64,000 nt of DNA. Origin: Loxodes magnus. Taxonomy: Eukaryota; Ciliophora; Karyorelictea; Loxodida; Loxodidae. The stretch is taken from contig CAMPDV010001443.1 in the NCBI GenBank assembly GCA_946699065.1, positions 1 through 64,000 on the forward strand, read 5' to 3'. The position numbers and the translations under genes were made by a program. This document shows, in pieces, positions 13,602 to 28,412 of the stretch (position 1 is the first letter of the stretch; each line of letters begins with the position of its first letter). The notes under the pieces were generated by a model that was not told where the DNA came from, ran no database searches, and saw only the letters and a list, made by a program, of their open reading frames with translations.

Positions 13602-16600
13602 GTGACCACTCATGGTCTTACAGGTACCTGTCTTGACGTCCCATAGTCTCACCGTATTATCTACACTTCCCGATACGATGAACTCTGAATCACTGGATAT
13701 AGCCTCAGATAATACATAATGTGTGTGACCACTCATGATCTTACAGGTACCTGTCTTGACGTCCCATAGTCTCACCGTCTAATCTACACTTCCCGATACT
13801 ATGAACTCTGAATCACTGGATATAGCCACAGCATATACATAATGTGTGTGACCACTCATGGTCTTACAGGTACCTGTCTTGACGTCCCATAGTCTCACCG
13901 TCTAATCTACACTTCCCGATACGATGAACTATGAATCACTGGATATAGCCACAGATAATACACAACTAGTGTGACCACTCATGGTCTTACAGGTACCTGT
14001 CTTGACGTCCCATAGTCTCACCGTCTTATCTCTACTTCCCGATACGATGAACTATGAATCACTGGATATATCCACAGATAATACATAATGTGTGTGACCA
14101 CTCATGGTCTTACAGGTACCTGTCTTGACGTCCCATAGTCTCACCGTTTTATCATTACTTCACGATACGATGAACTCTGAATCACTGGATATAGCCACAG
14201 ATAATACATAATGTGTGTGACCACTCATGGTCTTACAGGTACCTGTCTTGACGTTCCATAGTCTCACCGTATTATCTCCACTTCCCGATACTATGAACTC
14301 TGAATCACTGGATATATACACAGATAATACATAATGTGTGTGACCACTCATGGTCTTACAGGTACCTGTCTTGAAGTTCAATAGTCTCACCGTCTTATCT
14401 CTACTTCCCGATACGATGAACTCTTAATCACTGGATATAACCACAGCATATACATAATGTGTGTGACCACTCATGGTCTTACAGGTACCTGTCTTGAAGT
14501 TCAATAGTCTCACCGTCTAATCATTACTTCACGATACGATGAACTCTGAATCACTGGATATAGCCACAGATAATACATAATGTGTGTGACCACTCATGGT
14601 CTTACAGGTACCTGTCTTGACGTCCCATAGTCTCACCGTCTAATCATTACTTCACGATACGATGAACTCTGAATCACTGGATATAGCCACAGCATATACA
14701 TAACTAGTGTGACCACTCATGGTCTTACAGGTACCTGTCTTGAAATCCCATAGTCTCACCGTCTAATCTACACTTCCCGATACGATGAACTCTGAATCAC
14801 TGGATATAGCCACAGATAATACACAACTAGTGTGAACACTCATGGTCTTACAGGTACCTGTCTTGACGTCCCATAGTCTCACCGTATAATCTTAACTTCC
14901 CGATACGATGAACTCTGAATCACTGGATATAGCCACAGCATATACATAATGTGTGTGACCACTCATGGTCTTACAGGTACCTGTCTTGAAGTTCAATAGT
15001 CTCACCGTTTTATCATTACTTCCCAATACGATGAACTCTGAATCACTGGATATAGCCACAGATAATACATAATGTGTGTGACCACTCATGGTCTTACAGG
15101 TACCTGTCTTGAAGTTCAATAGTCTCACCGTTTTATCATTACTTCCCAATACGATGAACTCTGAATCACTGGATATAGCCACAGATAATACATAATGTGT
15201 GTGACCACTCATGGTCTTACAGGTACCTGTCTTGACGTCCCATAGTCTCACCGTCTAATCTACACTTCCCGATACGATGAACTCTGAATCACTGGATATA
15301 GCCACAGCATATACAGAACTAGTGTGAACACTCATGGTCTTACAGGTACCTGTCTTGACGTCCCATAGTCTCACCGTATTATCTCCACTTCCCGATACTA
15401 TGAACTCTGAATCACTGGATATATCCACAGATAATACATAATGTGTGTGACCACTCATGGTCTTACAGGTACCTGTCTTGACGTTCCATAGTCTCACCGT
15501 ATAATCTTAACTTCCCGATACGATGAACTCTGAATCACTGGATATAGCCACAGATAATACATAATGTGTGTGACCACTCATGGTCTTACAGGTACCTGTC
15601 TTGACGTCCCATAGTCTCACCGTCTAATCTACACTTCCCGATACGATGAACTCTGAATCACTGGATATAGCCACAGATAATACATAATGTGTGTGACCAC
15701 TCATGGTCTTACAGGTACCTGTCTTGACGTCCCATAGTCTCACCGTCTAATCATTACTTCACGATACGATGAACTCTGAATCACTGGATATAGCCACAGC
15801 ATATACATAACTAGTGTGACCACTCATGGTCTTACAGGTACCTGTCTTGAAATCCCATAGTCTCACCGTCTAATCTACACTTCCCGATACGATGAACTCT
15901 GAATCACTGGATATAGCCACAGATAATACACAACTAGTGTGACCACTCATGGTCTTACAGGTACCTGTCTTGACGTCCCATAGTCTCACCGTCTAATCTA
16001 CACTTCCCGATACTATAAACTCTGAATCACTGGATATAGCCACAGCATATACAGAACTAGTGTGAACACTCATGGTCTTACAGGTACCTGTCTTGACGTC
16101 CCATAGTCTCACCGTATAATCTTAACTTCCCGATACGATGAACTCTGAATCACTGGATATAGCCACAGCATATACATAATGTGTGTGACCACTCATGGTC
16201 TTACAGGTACCTGTCTTGAAGTTCAATAGTCTCACCGTTTTATCATTACTTCCCGATACGATGAACTCTGAATCACTGGATATAGCCACAGATAATACAT
16301 AATGTGTGTGACCACTCATGGTCTTACAGGTACCTGTCTTGACGTCCCATAGTCTCACCGTCTAATCTACACTTCCCGATACGATGAACTCTGAATCACT
16401 GGATATAGCCACAGCATATACAGAACTAGTGTGAACACTCATGGTCTTACAGGTACCTGTCTTGACGTCCCATAGTCTCACCGTATTATCTCCACTTCCC
16501 GATACTATGAACTCTGAATCACTGGATATATCCACAGATAATACATAATGTGTGTGACCACTCATGGTCTTACAGGTACCTGTCTTGACGTACCATAGTC

Positions 16601-18938
16601 TCACCGTCTAATCTACACTTCCCGATACGATGAACTCTGAATCACTGGATATAGCCTCAGATAATACATAATGTGTGTGACCACTCATGGTCTTACAGGT
16701 ACCTGTCTTGACGTCCCATAGTCTCACCGTCTAATCTACACTTCCCGATACGATGAACTCTGAATCACTGGATATAGCCACAGCATATACAGAACTAGTG
16801 TGAACACTCATGGTCTTACAGGTACCTGTCTTGACGTCCCATAGTCTCACCGTCTAATCTACACTTCCCGATACTATGAACTCTGAATCACTGGATATAG
16901 CCACAGCATATACAGAACTAGTGTGAACACTCATGGTCTTACAGGTACCTGTCTTGACGTTCCATAGTCTCACCGTATAATCTTAACTTCCCGATACGAT
17001 GAACTCTGAATCACTGGATATAGCCACAGATAATACATAATGTGTGTGACCACTCATGGTCTTACAGGTACCTGTCTTGAAGTTCAATAGTCTCACCGTC
17101 TAATCATTACTTCACGATACGATGAACTCTGAATCACTGGATATAGCCACAGATAATACATAATGTGTGTGACCACTCATGGTCTTACAGGTACCTGTCT
17201 TGACGTCCCATAGTCTCACCGTCTAATCATTACTTCACGATACGATGAACTCTGAATCACTGGATATAGCCACAGATAATACATAATGTGTGTGACCACT
17301 CATGGTCTTACAGGTACCTGTCTTGAAATCCCATAGTCTCACCGTCTAATCTACACTTCCCGATACGATGAACTCTGAATCACTGGATATAGCCACAGAT
17401 AATACACAACTAGTGTGACCACTCATGGTCTTACAGGTACCTGTCTTGACGTCCCATAGTCTCACCGTATTATCTGCACTTCCCGATACGATGAACTCTG
17501 AATCACTGGATATAGCCACAGATAATACACAACTAGTGTGACCACTCATGGTCTTACAGGTACCTGTCTTGACGTCCCATAGTCTCACCGTCTAATCTAC
17601 ACTTCCCGATACGATGAACTCTGAATCACTGGATATAGCCACAGCATATACATAATGTGTGTGACCACTCATGGTCTTACAGGTACCTGTCTTGACGTCC
17701 CATAGTCTCACCGTCTTATCTCTACTTCCCGATACGATGAACTCTTAATCACTGGATATAACCACAGCATATACATAATGTGTGTGACCACTCATGGTCT
17801 TACAGGTACCTGTCTTGACGTCCCATAGTCTCACCGTCTAATCTACACTTCCCGATACGATGAACTCTGAATCACTGGATATAGCCACAGCATATACAGA
17901 ACTAGTGTGACCACTCATGGTCTTACAGGTACCTGTCTTGACGTTCCATAGTCTCACCGTCTAATCATAACTTCCCGATACGATGAACTCTGAATCACTG
18001 GATATAGCCACAGATAATACATAATGTGTGTGACCACTCATGGTCTTACAGGTACCTGTCTTGAAATCCCATAGTCTCACCGTATAATCTTAACTTCCCG
18101 ATACGATGAACTCTGAATCACTGGATATAGCCACAGAATATACATAACTAGTGTGACCACTCATGGTCTTACAGGTACCTGTCTTGAAATCCCATAGTCT
18201 CACCGTCTAATCTACACTTCCCGATACGATGAACTCTGAATCACTGGATATAGCCACAGATAATACACAACTAGTGTGACCACTCATGGTCTTACAGGTA
18301 CCTGTCTTGACGTTCCATAGTCTCACCGTATAATCTTAACTTCCCGATACGATGAACTCTGAATCACTGGATATAGCCACAGATAATACATAATGTGTGT
18401 GACCACTCATGGTCTTACAGGTACCTGTCTTGAAGTTCAATAGTCTCACCGTCTAATCATTACTTCACGATACGATGAACTCTGAATCACTGGATATAGC
18501 CACAGATAATACTTAATGTGTGTGACCACTCATGGTCTTACAGGTACCTGTCTTGACGTCCCATAGTCTCACCGTCTAATCATTACTTCACGATACGATG
18601 AACTCTGAATCACTGGATATATCCACAGATAATACATAATGTGTGTGACCACTCATGGTCTTACAGGTACCTGTCTTGAAATCCCATAGTCTCACCGTCT
18701 AATCTACACTTCCCGATACGATGAACTCTGAATCACTGGATATAGCCACAGATAATACACAACTAGTGTGACCACTCATGGTCTTACAGGTACCTGTCTT
18801 GACGTCCCATAGTCTCACCGTCTAATCTACACTTCCCGATACTATGAACTATGAATCACTGGATATGGCCTCAGATAATACATAATGTGTGTGACCACTC
18901 ATGGTCTTACAGGTACCTGTCTTGACGTCCCATAGTCT
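13602..18938 (-). repeat. Segmental duplication, right copy (~43 units)
   Basis: This is the partner of 6,960-13,280. Identity by eye is very high; one seen difference makes WDVK into WYVK in the unit near 16,590. It lacks the 8-unit tandem copy of the left block. Matching stops are shared, so they were present before the duplication. Confidence 0.8.
14892..15251 (-). CDS. Duplicate of the 8250-8609 open WD40 stretch
   Basis: The protein is identical to the stretch 54 units to the left: three units (WDVK, LLNFK, LLNFK) closing at TAA39. The identity of both sense and stop codons shows that the stops were copied along with the block, so they predate the duplication. There is no credible start codon. 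Confidence 0.28.
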   Translation of the reverse strand: MRLWDVKTGTCKTMSGHTHYVLSVAISSDSEFIVLGSNDKTVRLLNFKTGTCKTMSGHTHYVLSVAISSDSEFIVLGSNDKTVRLLNFKTGTCKTMSGHTHYVYAVAISSDSEFIVSGS

Positions 18939-19079
18939 CACCGTCTAATCTACACTTCCCGATACTATGAACTCTGAATCACTGGATATATCCACAGATA
19001 ATACATAATGTGTGTGACCACTCATGGTCTTACAGGTACCTGTCTTGACGTCCCATAGTCTCACCGTCTAATCTACACT

Positions 19080-20294
19080 TCACGATACGATGAACTCTGA
19101 ATCACTGGATATAGCCACAGATAATACATAATGTGTGTGACCACTCATGGTCTTACAGGTACCTGTCTTGAAATCCCATAGTCTCACCGTATAATCTCTA
19201 CTTCCCGATACGATGAACTCTGAATCACTGGATATAGCCACAGCATATACAGAACTAGTGTGACCACTCATGGTCTTACAGGTACCTGTCTTGACGTCCC
19301 ATAGTCTCACCGTCTAATCTACACTTCCCGATACGATGAACTCTGAATCACTGGATATAGCCACAGATAATACATAATGTGTGTGACCACTCATGGTCTT
19401 ACAGGTACCTGTCTTGACGTCCCATAGTCTCACCGTCTAATCTACACTTCACGATACGATGAACTCTGAATCACTGGATATAGCCACAGATAATACATAA
19501 TGTGTGTGACCACTCATGGTCTTACAGGTACCTGTCTTGACGTCCCATAGTCTCACCGTCTAATCTACACTTCACGATACGATGAACTCTGAATCACTGG
19601 ATATAGCCACAGATAATACATAATGTGTGTGACCACTCATGGTCTTACAGGTACCTGTCTTGAAATCCCATAGTCTCACCGTATAATCTCTACTTCCCGA
19701 TACGATGAACTCTGAATCACTGGATATAGCCACAGCATATACAGAACTAGTGTGACCACTCATGGTCTTACAGGTACCTGTCTTGACGTCCCATAGTCTC
19801 ACCGTCTAATCTACACTTCCCGATACGATGAACTCTGAATCACTGGATATAGCCACAGATAATACATAATGTGTGTGACCACTCATGGTCTTACAGGTAC
19901 CTGTCTTGAAGTTCAATAGTCTCACCGTCTAATCATTACTTCCCGATACTATGAACTCTGAATCACTAGATATATCCACAGATAATACATAATGTGTGTG
20001 ACCACTCATGGTCTTACAGGTACCTGTCTTGACGTCCCATAATCTCACCGTCTAATCTACACTTCACGATACGATGAACTCTGAATCACTGGATATAGCC
20101 ACAGATAATACATAATGTGTGTGACCACTCATGGTCTTACAGGTACCTGTCTTGAAATCCCATAGTCTCACCGTATAATCTCTACTTCCCGATACGATGA
20201 ACTCTGAATCACTGGATATAGCCACAGCATATACAGAACTAGTGTGACCACTCATGGTCTTACAGGTACCTGTCTTGACGTCCCATAGTCTCAC
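19080..20294 (-). repeat. 4-unit (492-bp) higher-order repeat, three copies
   Basis: Two-unit open stretches with identical protein (SSV-YAV R39/Y41 followed by a WDFK unit ending at TGA37) recur at 19080-19310, 19572-19802 and 20064-20294, spaced exactly four units apart. A fourth lies eight units further on at 21048-21278. The units between them are not all identical. Confidence 0.75.
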
Positions 20295-21890
20295 CGTCTA
20301 ATCTACACTTCCCGATACGATGAACTCTGAATCACTGGATATAGCCACAGCATATACATAACTAGTGTGACCACTCATGGTCTTACAGGTACCTGTCTTG
20401 ACGTTCCATAGTCTCACCGTATAATCTTAACTTCCCGATACGATGAACTCTGAATCACTGGATATAGCCACAGATAATACATAATGTGTGTGACCACTCA
20501 TGGTCTTACAGGTACCTGTCTTGAAGTTCAATAGTCTCACCGTCTTATCATAACTTTCCGATACGATGAACTCTGAATCACTGGATATAGCCTCAGCATA
20601 TACATAATGTGTGTGACCACTCATGGTCTTACAGGTACCTGTCTTGACGTCCCATAGTCTCACCGTCTAATCTACACTTCCCGATACGATGAACTCTGAA
20701 TCACTGGATATAGCCACAGCATATACAGAACTAGTGTGAACACTCATGGTCTTACAGGTACCTGTCTTGACGTCCCATAGTCTCACCGTATTATCTCCAC
20801 TTCCCGATACTATGAACTCTGAATCACTGGATATATCCACAGATAATACATAATGTGTGTGACCACTCATGGTCTTACAGGTACCTGTCTTGAAGTTCAA
20901 TAGTCTCACCGTCTAATCATTACTTCCCGATACGATGAACTCTGAATCACTGGATATAGCCACAGATAATACATAATGTGTGTGATCACTCATGGTCTTA
21001 CAGGTACCTGTCTTGACGTCCCATAGTCTCACCGTCTAATCTACACTTCACGATACGATGAACTCTGAATCACTGGATATAGCCACAGATAATACATAAT
21101 GTGTGTGACCACTCATGGTCTTACAGGTACCTGTCTTGAAATCCCATAGTCTCACCGTATAATCTCTACTTCCCGATACGATGAACTCTGAATCACTGGA
21201 TATAGCCACAGCATATACAGAACTAGTGTGACCACTCATGGTCTTACAGGTACCTGTCTTGACGTCCCATAGTCTCACCGTCTAATCTACACTTCCCGAT
21301 ACGATGAACTCTGAATCACTGGATATAGCCACAGCATATACATAACTAGTGTGACCACTCATGGTCTTACAGGTACCTGTCTTGACGTTCCATAGTCTCA
21401 CCGTATAATCTTAACTTCCCGATACGATGAACTCTGAATCACTGGATATAGCCACAGATAATACATAATGTGTGTGACCACTCATGGTCTTACAGGTACC
21501 TGTCTTGAAGTTCAATAGTCTCACCGTCTTATCATAACTTTCCGATACGATGAACTCTGAATCACTGGATATAGCCTCAGATAATACATAATGTGTGTGA
21601 CCACTCATGGTCTTACAGGTACCTGTCTTGACGTCCCATAGTCTCACCGTCTAATCTACACTTCCCGATACGATGAACTCTGAATCACTGGATATAGCCA
21701 CAGCATATACAGAACTAGTGTGAACACTCATGGTCTTACAGGTACCTGTCTTGACGTCCCATAGTCTCACCGTATTATCTCCACTTCCCGATACTATGAA
21801 CTCTGAATCACTGGATATATCCACAGATAATACATAATGTGTGTGACCACTCATGGTCTTACAGGTACCTGTCTTGACGTCCCATAGTCT
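20050..21890 (-). repeat. 8-unit tandem duplication
   Basis: The units at about 20,050-20,900 are repeated at 21,034-21,884 (offset 984 bp). Shared markers are the SES core variant (TCG GAA AGT) and the G39/N41 unit. Seen differences include YAE against LSE near 20,590 and 21,574, and LLNFK against WDVK at the unit near 20,890. Confidence 0.75.
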
Positions 21891-21905
21891 CACCGTCTAA
21901 TCTAC

Positions 21906-22864
21906 ACTTCCCGATACGATGAACTCTGAATCACTGGATATAGCCTCAGATAATACATAATGTGTGTGACCACTCATGGTCTTACAGGTACCTGTCTTGA
22001 CGTCCCATAGTCTCACCGTCTAATCTACACTTCCCGATACGATGAACTCTGAATCACTGGATATAACCACAGCATATACATAATGTGTGTGACCACTCAT
22101 GGTCTTACAGGTACCTGTCTTGACGTCCCATAGTCTCACCGTCTAATCTACACTTCCCGATACTATGAACTCTGAATCACTGGATATAGCCACAGCATAT
22201 ACAGAACTAGTGTGAACACTCATGGTCTTACAGGTACCTGTCTTGACGTTCCATAGTCTCACCGTATAATCTTAACTTCCCGATACGATGAACTCTGAAT
22301 CACTGGATATAGCCACAGATAATACATAATGTGTGTGACCACTCATGGTCTTACAGGTACCTGTCTTGAAGTTCAATAGTCTCACCGTCTAATCATTACT
22401 TCACGATACGATGAACTCTGAATCACTGGATATAGCCACAGATAATACTTAATGTGTGTGACCACTCATGGTCTTACAGGTACCTGTCTTGACGTCCCAT
22501 AGTCTCACCGTCTAATCATTACTTCACGATACGATGAACTCTGAATCACTGGATATATCCACAGATAATACATAATGTGTGTGACCACTCATGGTCTTAC
22601 AGGTACCTGTCTTGAAATCCCATAGTCTCACCGTCTAATCTACACTTCCCGATACGATGAACTCTGAATCACTGGATATAGCCACAGATAATACACAACT
22701 AGTGTGACCACTCATGGTCTTACAGGTACCTGTCTTGACGTCCCATAGTCTCACCGTCTAATCTACACTTCCCGATACTATGAACTATGAATCACTGGAT
22801 ATGGCCTCAGATAATACATAATGTGTGTGACCACTCATGGTCTTACAGGTACCTGTCTTGACGT
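21906..22864 (-). repeat. ~0.95-kb block duplicated at 24,366-25,324
   Basis: It is identical by eye to 24,366-25,324 at an offset of 2,460 bp (20 units). It shares a rare marker, an ACTTAATG variant near 22,447, with positions near 12,853, 18,511 and 24,907, so four copies of this neighbourhood exist in the window. Confidence 0.75.
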
Positions 22865-23987
22865 CCCATAGTCTCACCGTCTAATCTACACTTCCCGATA
22901 CGATGAACTCTGAATCACTGGATATAGCCACAGCATATACAGAACTAGTGTGACCACTCATGGTCTTACAGGTACCTGTCTTGACGTCCCATAGTCTCAC
23001 CGTCTAATCTACACTTCCCGATACGATGAACTCTGAATCACTGGATATAGCCACAGCATATACATAATGTGTGTGACCACTCATGGTCTTACAGGTACCT
23101 GTCTTGACGTCCCATAGTCTCACCGTCTAATCTACACTTCCCGATACGATGAACTATGAATCACTGGATATAGCCACAGATAATACACAACTAGTGTGAC
23201 CACTCATGGTCTTACAGGTACCTGTCTTGACGTCCCATAGTCTCACCGTCTTATCTCTACTTCCCGATACGATGAACTATGAATCACTGGATATAACCAC
23301 AGATAATACACAACTAGTGTGACCACTCATGGTCTTACAGGTACCTGTCTTGACGTCCCATAGTCTCACCGTCTTATCATAACTTCCCGATACGATGAAC
23401 TCTGAATCACTGGATATAGCCACAGAATATACATAACTAGTGTGACCACTCATGGTCTTACAGGTACCTGTCTTGACGTTCCATAGTCTCACCGTATAAT
23501 CTTAACTTCCCGATACGATGAACTCGGAATCACTGGATATAGCCACAGATAATACACAACTAGTGTGACCACTCATGGTCTTACAGGTACCTGTCTTGAC
23601 GTTCCATAGTCTCACCGTATTATCTACACTTCCCGATACGATGAACTCTGAATCACTGGATATAGCCACAGCATATACAGAACTAGTGTGAACACTCATG
23701 GTCTTACAGGTACCTGTCTTGACGTCCCATAGTCTCACCGTCTAATCTACACTTCCCGATACTATGAACTCTGAATCACTGGATATAGCCACAGCATATA
23801 CAGAACTAGTGTGAACACTCATGGTCTTACAGGTACCTGTCTTGACGTTCCATAGTCTCACCGTATAATCTTAACTTCCCGATACGATGAACTCTGAATC
23901 ACTGGATATAGCCACAGATAATACATAATGTGTGTGACCACTCATGGTCTTACAGGTACCTGTCTTGACGTCCCATAGTCTCACCGT

Positions 23988-24353
23988 CTAATCTACACTT
24001 CCCGATACGATGAACTCTGAATCACTGGATATAGCCACAGATAATACATAATGTGTGTGACCACTCATGGTCTTACAGGTACCTGTCTTGACGTCCCATA
24101 GTCTCACCGTTTTATCATTACTTCCCAATACGATGAACTCTGAATCACTGGATATAACCACAGCATATACATAATGTGTGTGACCACTCATGGTCTTACA
24201 GGTACCTGTCTTGACGTCCCATAGTCTCACCGTATAATCTACACTTCCCGATACTATGAACTCTGAATCACTGGATATAGCCACAGCATATACAGAACTA
24301 GTGTGAACACTCATGGTCTTACAGGTACCTGTCTTGACGTTCCATAGTCTCAC
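23988..24353 (-). CDS. Open three-unit WD40 stretch, mixed variants
   Basis: The units are WNVK with VH/SSV-YAV and V39/Y41, then WDVK with HYV-YAV-V and LGS with N39/K41, then WDVK with HYV-LSV and V39 before TAG41. The second and third units match, by protein, those in 26571-26936 and most of 28059-28412, so the same module recurs with different neighbours. It is part of the array frame. Confidence 0.28.
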   Translation of the reverse strand: MRLWNVKTGTCKTMSVHTSSVYAVAISSDSEFIVSGSVDYTVRLWDVKTGTCKTMSGHTHYVYAVVISSDSEFIVLGSNDKTVRLWDVKTGTCKTMSGHTHYVLSVAISSDSEFIVSGSVD

Positions 24354-24365
24354 CGTATAATCTTA

Positions 24366-25324
24366 ACTTCCCGATACGATGAACTCTGAATCACTGGATA
24401 TAGCCTCAGATAATACATAATGTGTGTGACCACTCATGGTCTTACAGGTACCTGTCTTGACGTCCCATAGTCTCACCGTCTAATCTACACTTCCCGATAC
24501 GATGAACTCTGAATCACTGGATATAACCACAGCATATACATAATGTGTGTGACCACTCATGGTCTTACAGGTACCTGTCTTGACGTCCCATAGTCTCACC
24601 GTCTAATCTACACTTCCCGATACTATGAACTCTGAATCACTGGATATAGCCACAGCATATACAGAACTAGTGTGAACACTCATGGTCTTACAGGTACCTG
24701 TCTTGACGTTCCATAGTCTCACCGTATAATCTTAACTTCCCGATACGATGAACTCTGAATCACTGGATATAGCCACAGATAATACATAATGTGTGTGACC
24801 ACTCATGGTCTTACAGGTACCTGTCTTGAAGTTCAATAGTCTCACCGTCTAATCATTACTTCACGATACGATGAACTCTGAATCACTGGATATAGCCACA
24901 GATAATACTTAATGTGTGTGACCACTCATGGTCTTACAGGTACCTGTCTTGACGTCCCATAGTCTCACCGTCTAATCATTACTTCACGATACGATGAACT
25001 CTGAATCACTGGATATATCCACAGATAATACATAATGTGTGTGACCACTCATGGTCTTACAGGTACCTGTCTTGAAATCCCATAGTCTCACCGTCTAATC
25101 TACACTTCCCGATACGATGAACTCTGAATCACTGGATATAGCCACAGATAATACACAACTAGTGTGACCACTCATGGTCTTACAGGTACCTGTCTTGACG
25201 TCCCATAGTCTCACCGTCTAATCTACACTTCCCGATACTATGAACTATGAATCACTGGATATGGCCTCAGATAATACATAATGTGTGTGACCACTCATGG
25301 TCTTACAGGTACCTGTCTTGACGT
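24366..25324 (-). repeat. ~0.95-kb block, copy of 21,906-22,864
   Basis: It matches the block 20 units to the left. Both ends are abrupt changes in the variant pattern: TCTAC against TCTTA at the left edge, and WDVK against WNVK units at the right. Such edges are expected of unequal exchange or conversion inside an array. Confidence 0.75.
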
Positions 25325-26570
25325 TCCATAGTCTCACCGTATAATCTTAACTTCCCGATACGATGAACTCTGAATCACTGGATATAGCCACAGATAATAC
25401 ATAATGTGTGTGACCACTCATGGTCTTACAGGTACCTGTCTTGACGTCCCATAGTCTCACCGTATAATCTTAACTTCCCGATACGATGAACTCTGAATCA
25501 CTGGATATAGCCACAGATAATACATAATGTGTGTGACCACTCATGGTCTTACAGGTACCTGTCTTGACGTCCCATAGTCTCACCGTCTAATCATTACTTC
25601 CCAATACGATGAACTCTGAATCACTGGATATAACCACAGCATATACATAATGTGTGTGACCACTCATGGTCTTACAGGTACCTGTCTTGACGTCCCATAG
25701 TCTCACCGTATAATCTTAACTTCACGATACGATGAACTCTGAATCACTGGATATAACCACAGCATATACATAATGTGTGTGACCACTCATGGTCTTACAG
25801 GTACCTGTCTTGACGTTCCATAGTCTCACCGTATTATCTACACTTCCCGATACGATGAACTCTGAATCACTGGATATAGCCACAGCATATACAGAACTAG
25901 TGTGAACACTCATGGTCTTACAGGTACCTGTCTTGACGTCCCATAGTCTCACCGTCTAATCTACACTTCCCGATACTATGAACTCTGAATCACTGGATAT
26001 AGCCACAGCATATACAGAACTAGTGTGAACACTCATGGTCTTACAGGTACCTGTCTTGACGTTCCATAGTCTCACCGTATAATCTTAACTTCCCGATACG
26101 ATGAACTCTGAATCACTGGATATAGCCACAGATAATACATAATGTGTGTGACCACTCATGGTCTTACAGGTACCTGTCTTGACGTCCCATAGTCTCACCG
26201 TCTAATCTACACTTCCCGATACGATGAACTCTGAATCACTGGATATAGCCACAGCATATACAGAACTAGTGTGAACACTCATGGTCTTACAGGTACCTGT
26301 CTTGACGTCCCATAGTCTCACCGTCTAATCTACACTTCCCGATACTATGAACTCTGAATCACTGGATATAGCCACAGCATATACAGAACTAGTGTGAACA
26401 CTCATGGTCTTACAGGTACCTGTCTTGACGTCCCATAGTCTCACCGTCTAATCTACACTTCCCGATACGATGAACTCTGAATCACTGGATATAGCCACAG
26501 ATAATACACAACTAGTGTGAACACTCATGGTCTTACAGGTACCTGTCTTGACGTCCCATAGTCTCACCGT

Positions 26571-26936
26571 CTAATCTACACTTCCCGATACGATGAACTC
26601 TGAATCACTGGATATAGCCACAGATAATACATAATGTGTGTGACCACTCATGGTCTTACAGGTACCTGTCTTGACGTCCCATAGTCTCACCGTTTTATCA
26701 TTACTTCCCAATACGATGAACTCTGAATCACTGGATATAACCACAGCATATACATAATGTGTGTGACCACTCATGGTCTTACAGGTACCTGTCTTGACGT
26801 CCCATAGTCTCACCGTATAATCATAACTTCCCGATACGATGAACTCTGAATCACTGGATATAGCCACAGATAATACACAACTAGTGTGACCACTCATGGT
26901 CTTACAGGTACCTGTCTTGACGTCCCATAGTCTCAC
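26571..26936 (-). CDS. Open three-unit WD40 stretch, left copy of a 12-unit repeat
   Basis: The units are WDVK with SCV-LSV and Y39/Y41, WDVK with HYV-YAV-V and LGS N39/K41, and WDVK with HYV-LSV and V39 before TAG41. The block recurs 1,476 bp (12 units) to the right at 28059-28412. It is part of the array frame with no own start. Confidence 0.28.
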   Translation of the reverse strand: MRLWDVKTGTCKTMSGHTSCVLSVAISSDSEFIVSGSYDYTVRLWDVKTGTCKTMSGHTHYVYAVVISSDSEFIVLGSNDKTVRLWDVKTGTCKTMSGHTHYVLSVAISSDSEFIVSGSVD

Positions 26937-28058
26937 CGTCTAATCTACACTTCCCGATACTATGAACTCTGAATCACTGGATATAGCCACAGATAATACA
27001 TAATGTGTGTGACCACTCATGGTCTTACAGGTACCTGTCTTGAAGTTCAATAGTCTCACCGTCTAATCATTACTTCACGATACGATGAACTCTGAATCAC
27101 TGGATATAGCCACAGATAATACATAATGTGTGTGACCACTCATGGTCTTACAGGTACCTGTCTTGACGTTCCATAGTCTCACCGTATTATCTACACTTCC
27201 CGATACGATGAACTCTGAATCACTGGATATAGCCACAGATAATACATAATGTGTGTGACCACTCATGGTCTTACAGGTACCTGTCTTGACGTCCCATAGT
27301 CTCACCGTCTAATCTACACTTCCCGATACGATGAACTATGAATCACTGGATATAACCACAGCATATACATAATGTGTGTGACCACTCATGGTCTTACAGG
27401 TACCTGTCTTGACGTTCCATAGTCTCACCGTATAATCTTAACTTCCCGATACGATGAACTCTGAATCACTGGATATAGCCACAGATAATACATAATGTGT
27501 GTGACCACTCATGGTCTTACAGGTACCTGTCTTGACGTTCCATAGTCTCACCGTATAATCATAACTTTCCGATACGATGAACTCTGAATCACTGGATATA
27601 GCCTCAGATAATACATAATGTGTGTGACCACTCATGGTCTTACAGGTACCTGTCTTGACGTCCCATAGTCTCACCGTCTAATCTACACTTCCCGATACGA
27701 TGAACTCTGAATCACTGGATATAACCACAGCATATACATAATGTGTGTGACCACTCATGGTCTTACAGGTACCTGTCTTGACGTCCCATAGTCTCACCGT
27801 ATAATCATAACTTCCCGATACGATGAACTCTGAATCACTGGATATAGCCACAGATAATACACAACTAGTGTGACCACTCATGGTCTTACAGGTACCTGTC
27901 TTGACGTCCCATAGTCTCACCGTCTAATCTACACTTCCCGATACTATGAACTCTGAATCACTGGATATAGCCACAGATAATACATAATGTGTGTGACCAC
28001 TCATGGTCTTACAGGTACCTGTCTTGAAGTTCAATAGTCTCACCGTCTAATCATTACT

Positions 28059-28412
28059 TCACGATACGATGAACTCTGAATCACTGGATATAGCCACAGA
28101 TAATACATAATGTGTGTGACCACTCATGGTCTTACAGGTACCTGTCTTGACGTCCCATAGTCTCACCGTTTTATCATTACTTCCCAATACGATGAACTCT
28201 GAATCACTGGATATAACCACAGCATATACATAATGTGTGTGACCACTCATGGTCTTACAGGTACCTGTCTTGACGTCCCATAGTCTCACCGTATAATCAT
28301 AACTTCCCGATACGATGAACTCTGAATCACTGGATATAGCCACAGATAATACACAACTAGTGTGACCACTCATGGTCTTACAGGTACCTGTCTTGACGTC
28401 CCATAGTCTCAC
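28059..28412 (-). CDS. Open three-unit WD40 stretch, right copy of a 12-unit repeat
   Basis: It has the same unit order as 26571-26936 but closes four codons earlier, at TGA in place of the Gly codon of SGS in the last unit. The two copies therefore differ by a sense-to-stop change at a structural glycine. It is part of the array frame. Confidence 0.28.
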   Translation of the reverse strand: MRLWDVKTGTCKTMSGHTSCVLSVAISSDSEFIVSGSYDYTVRLWDVKTGTCKTMSGHTHYVYAVVISSDSEFIVLGSNDKTVRLWDVKTGTCKTMSGHTHYVLSVAISSDSEFIVS

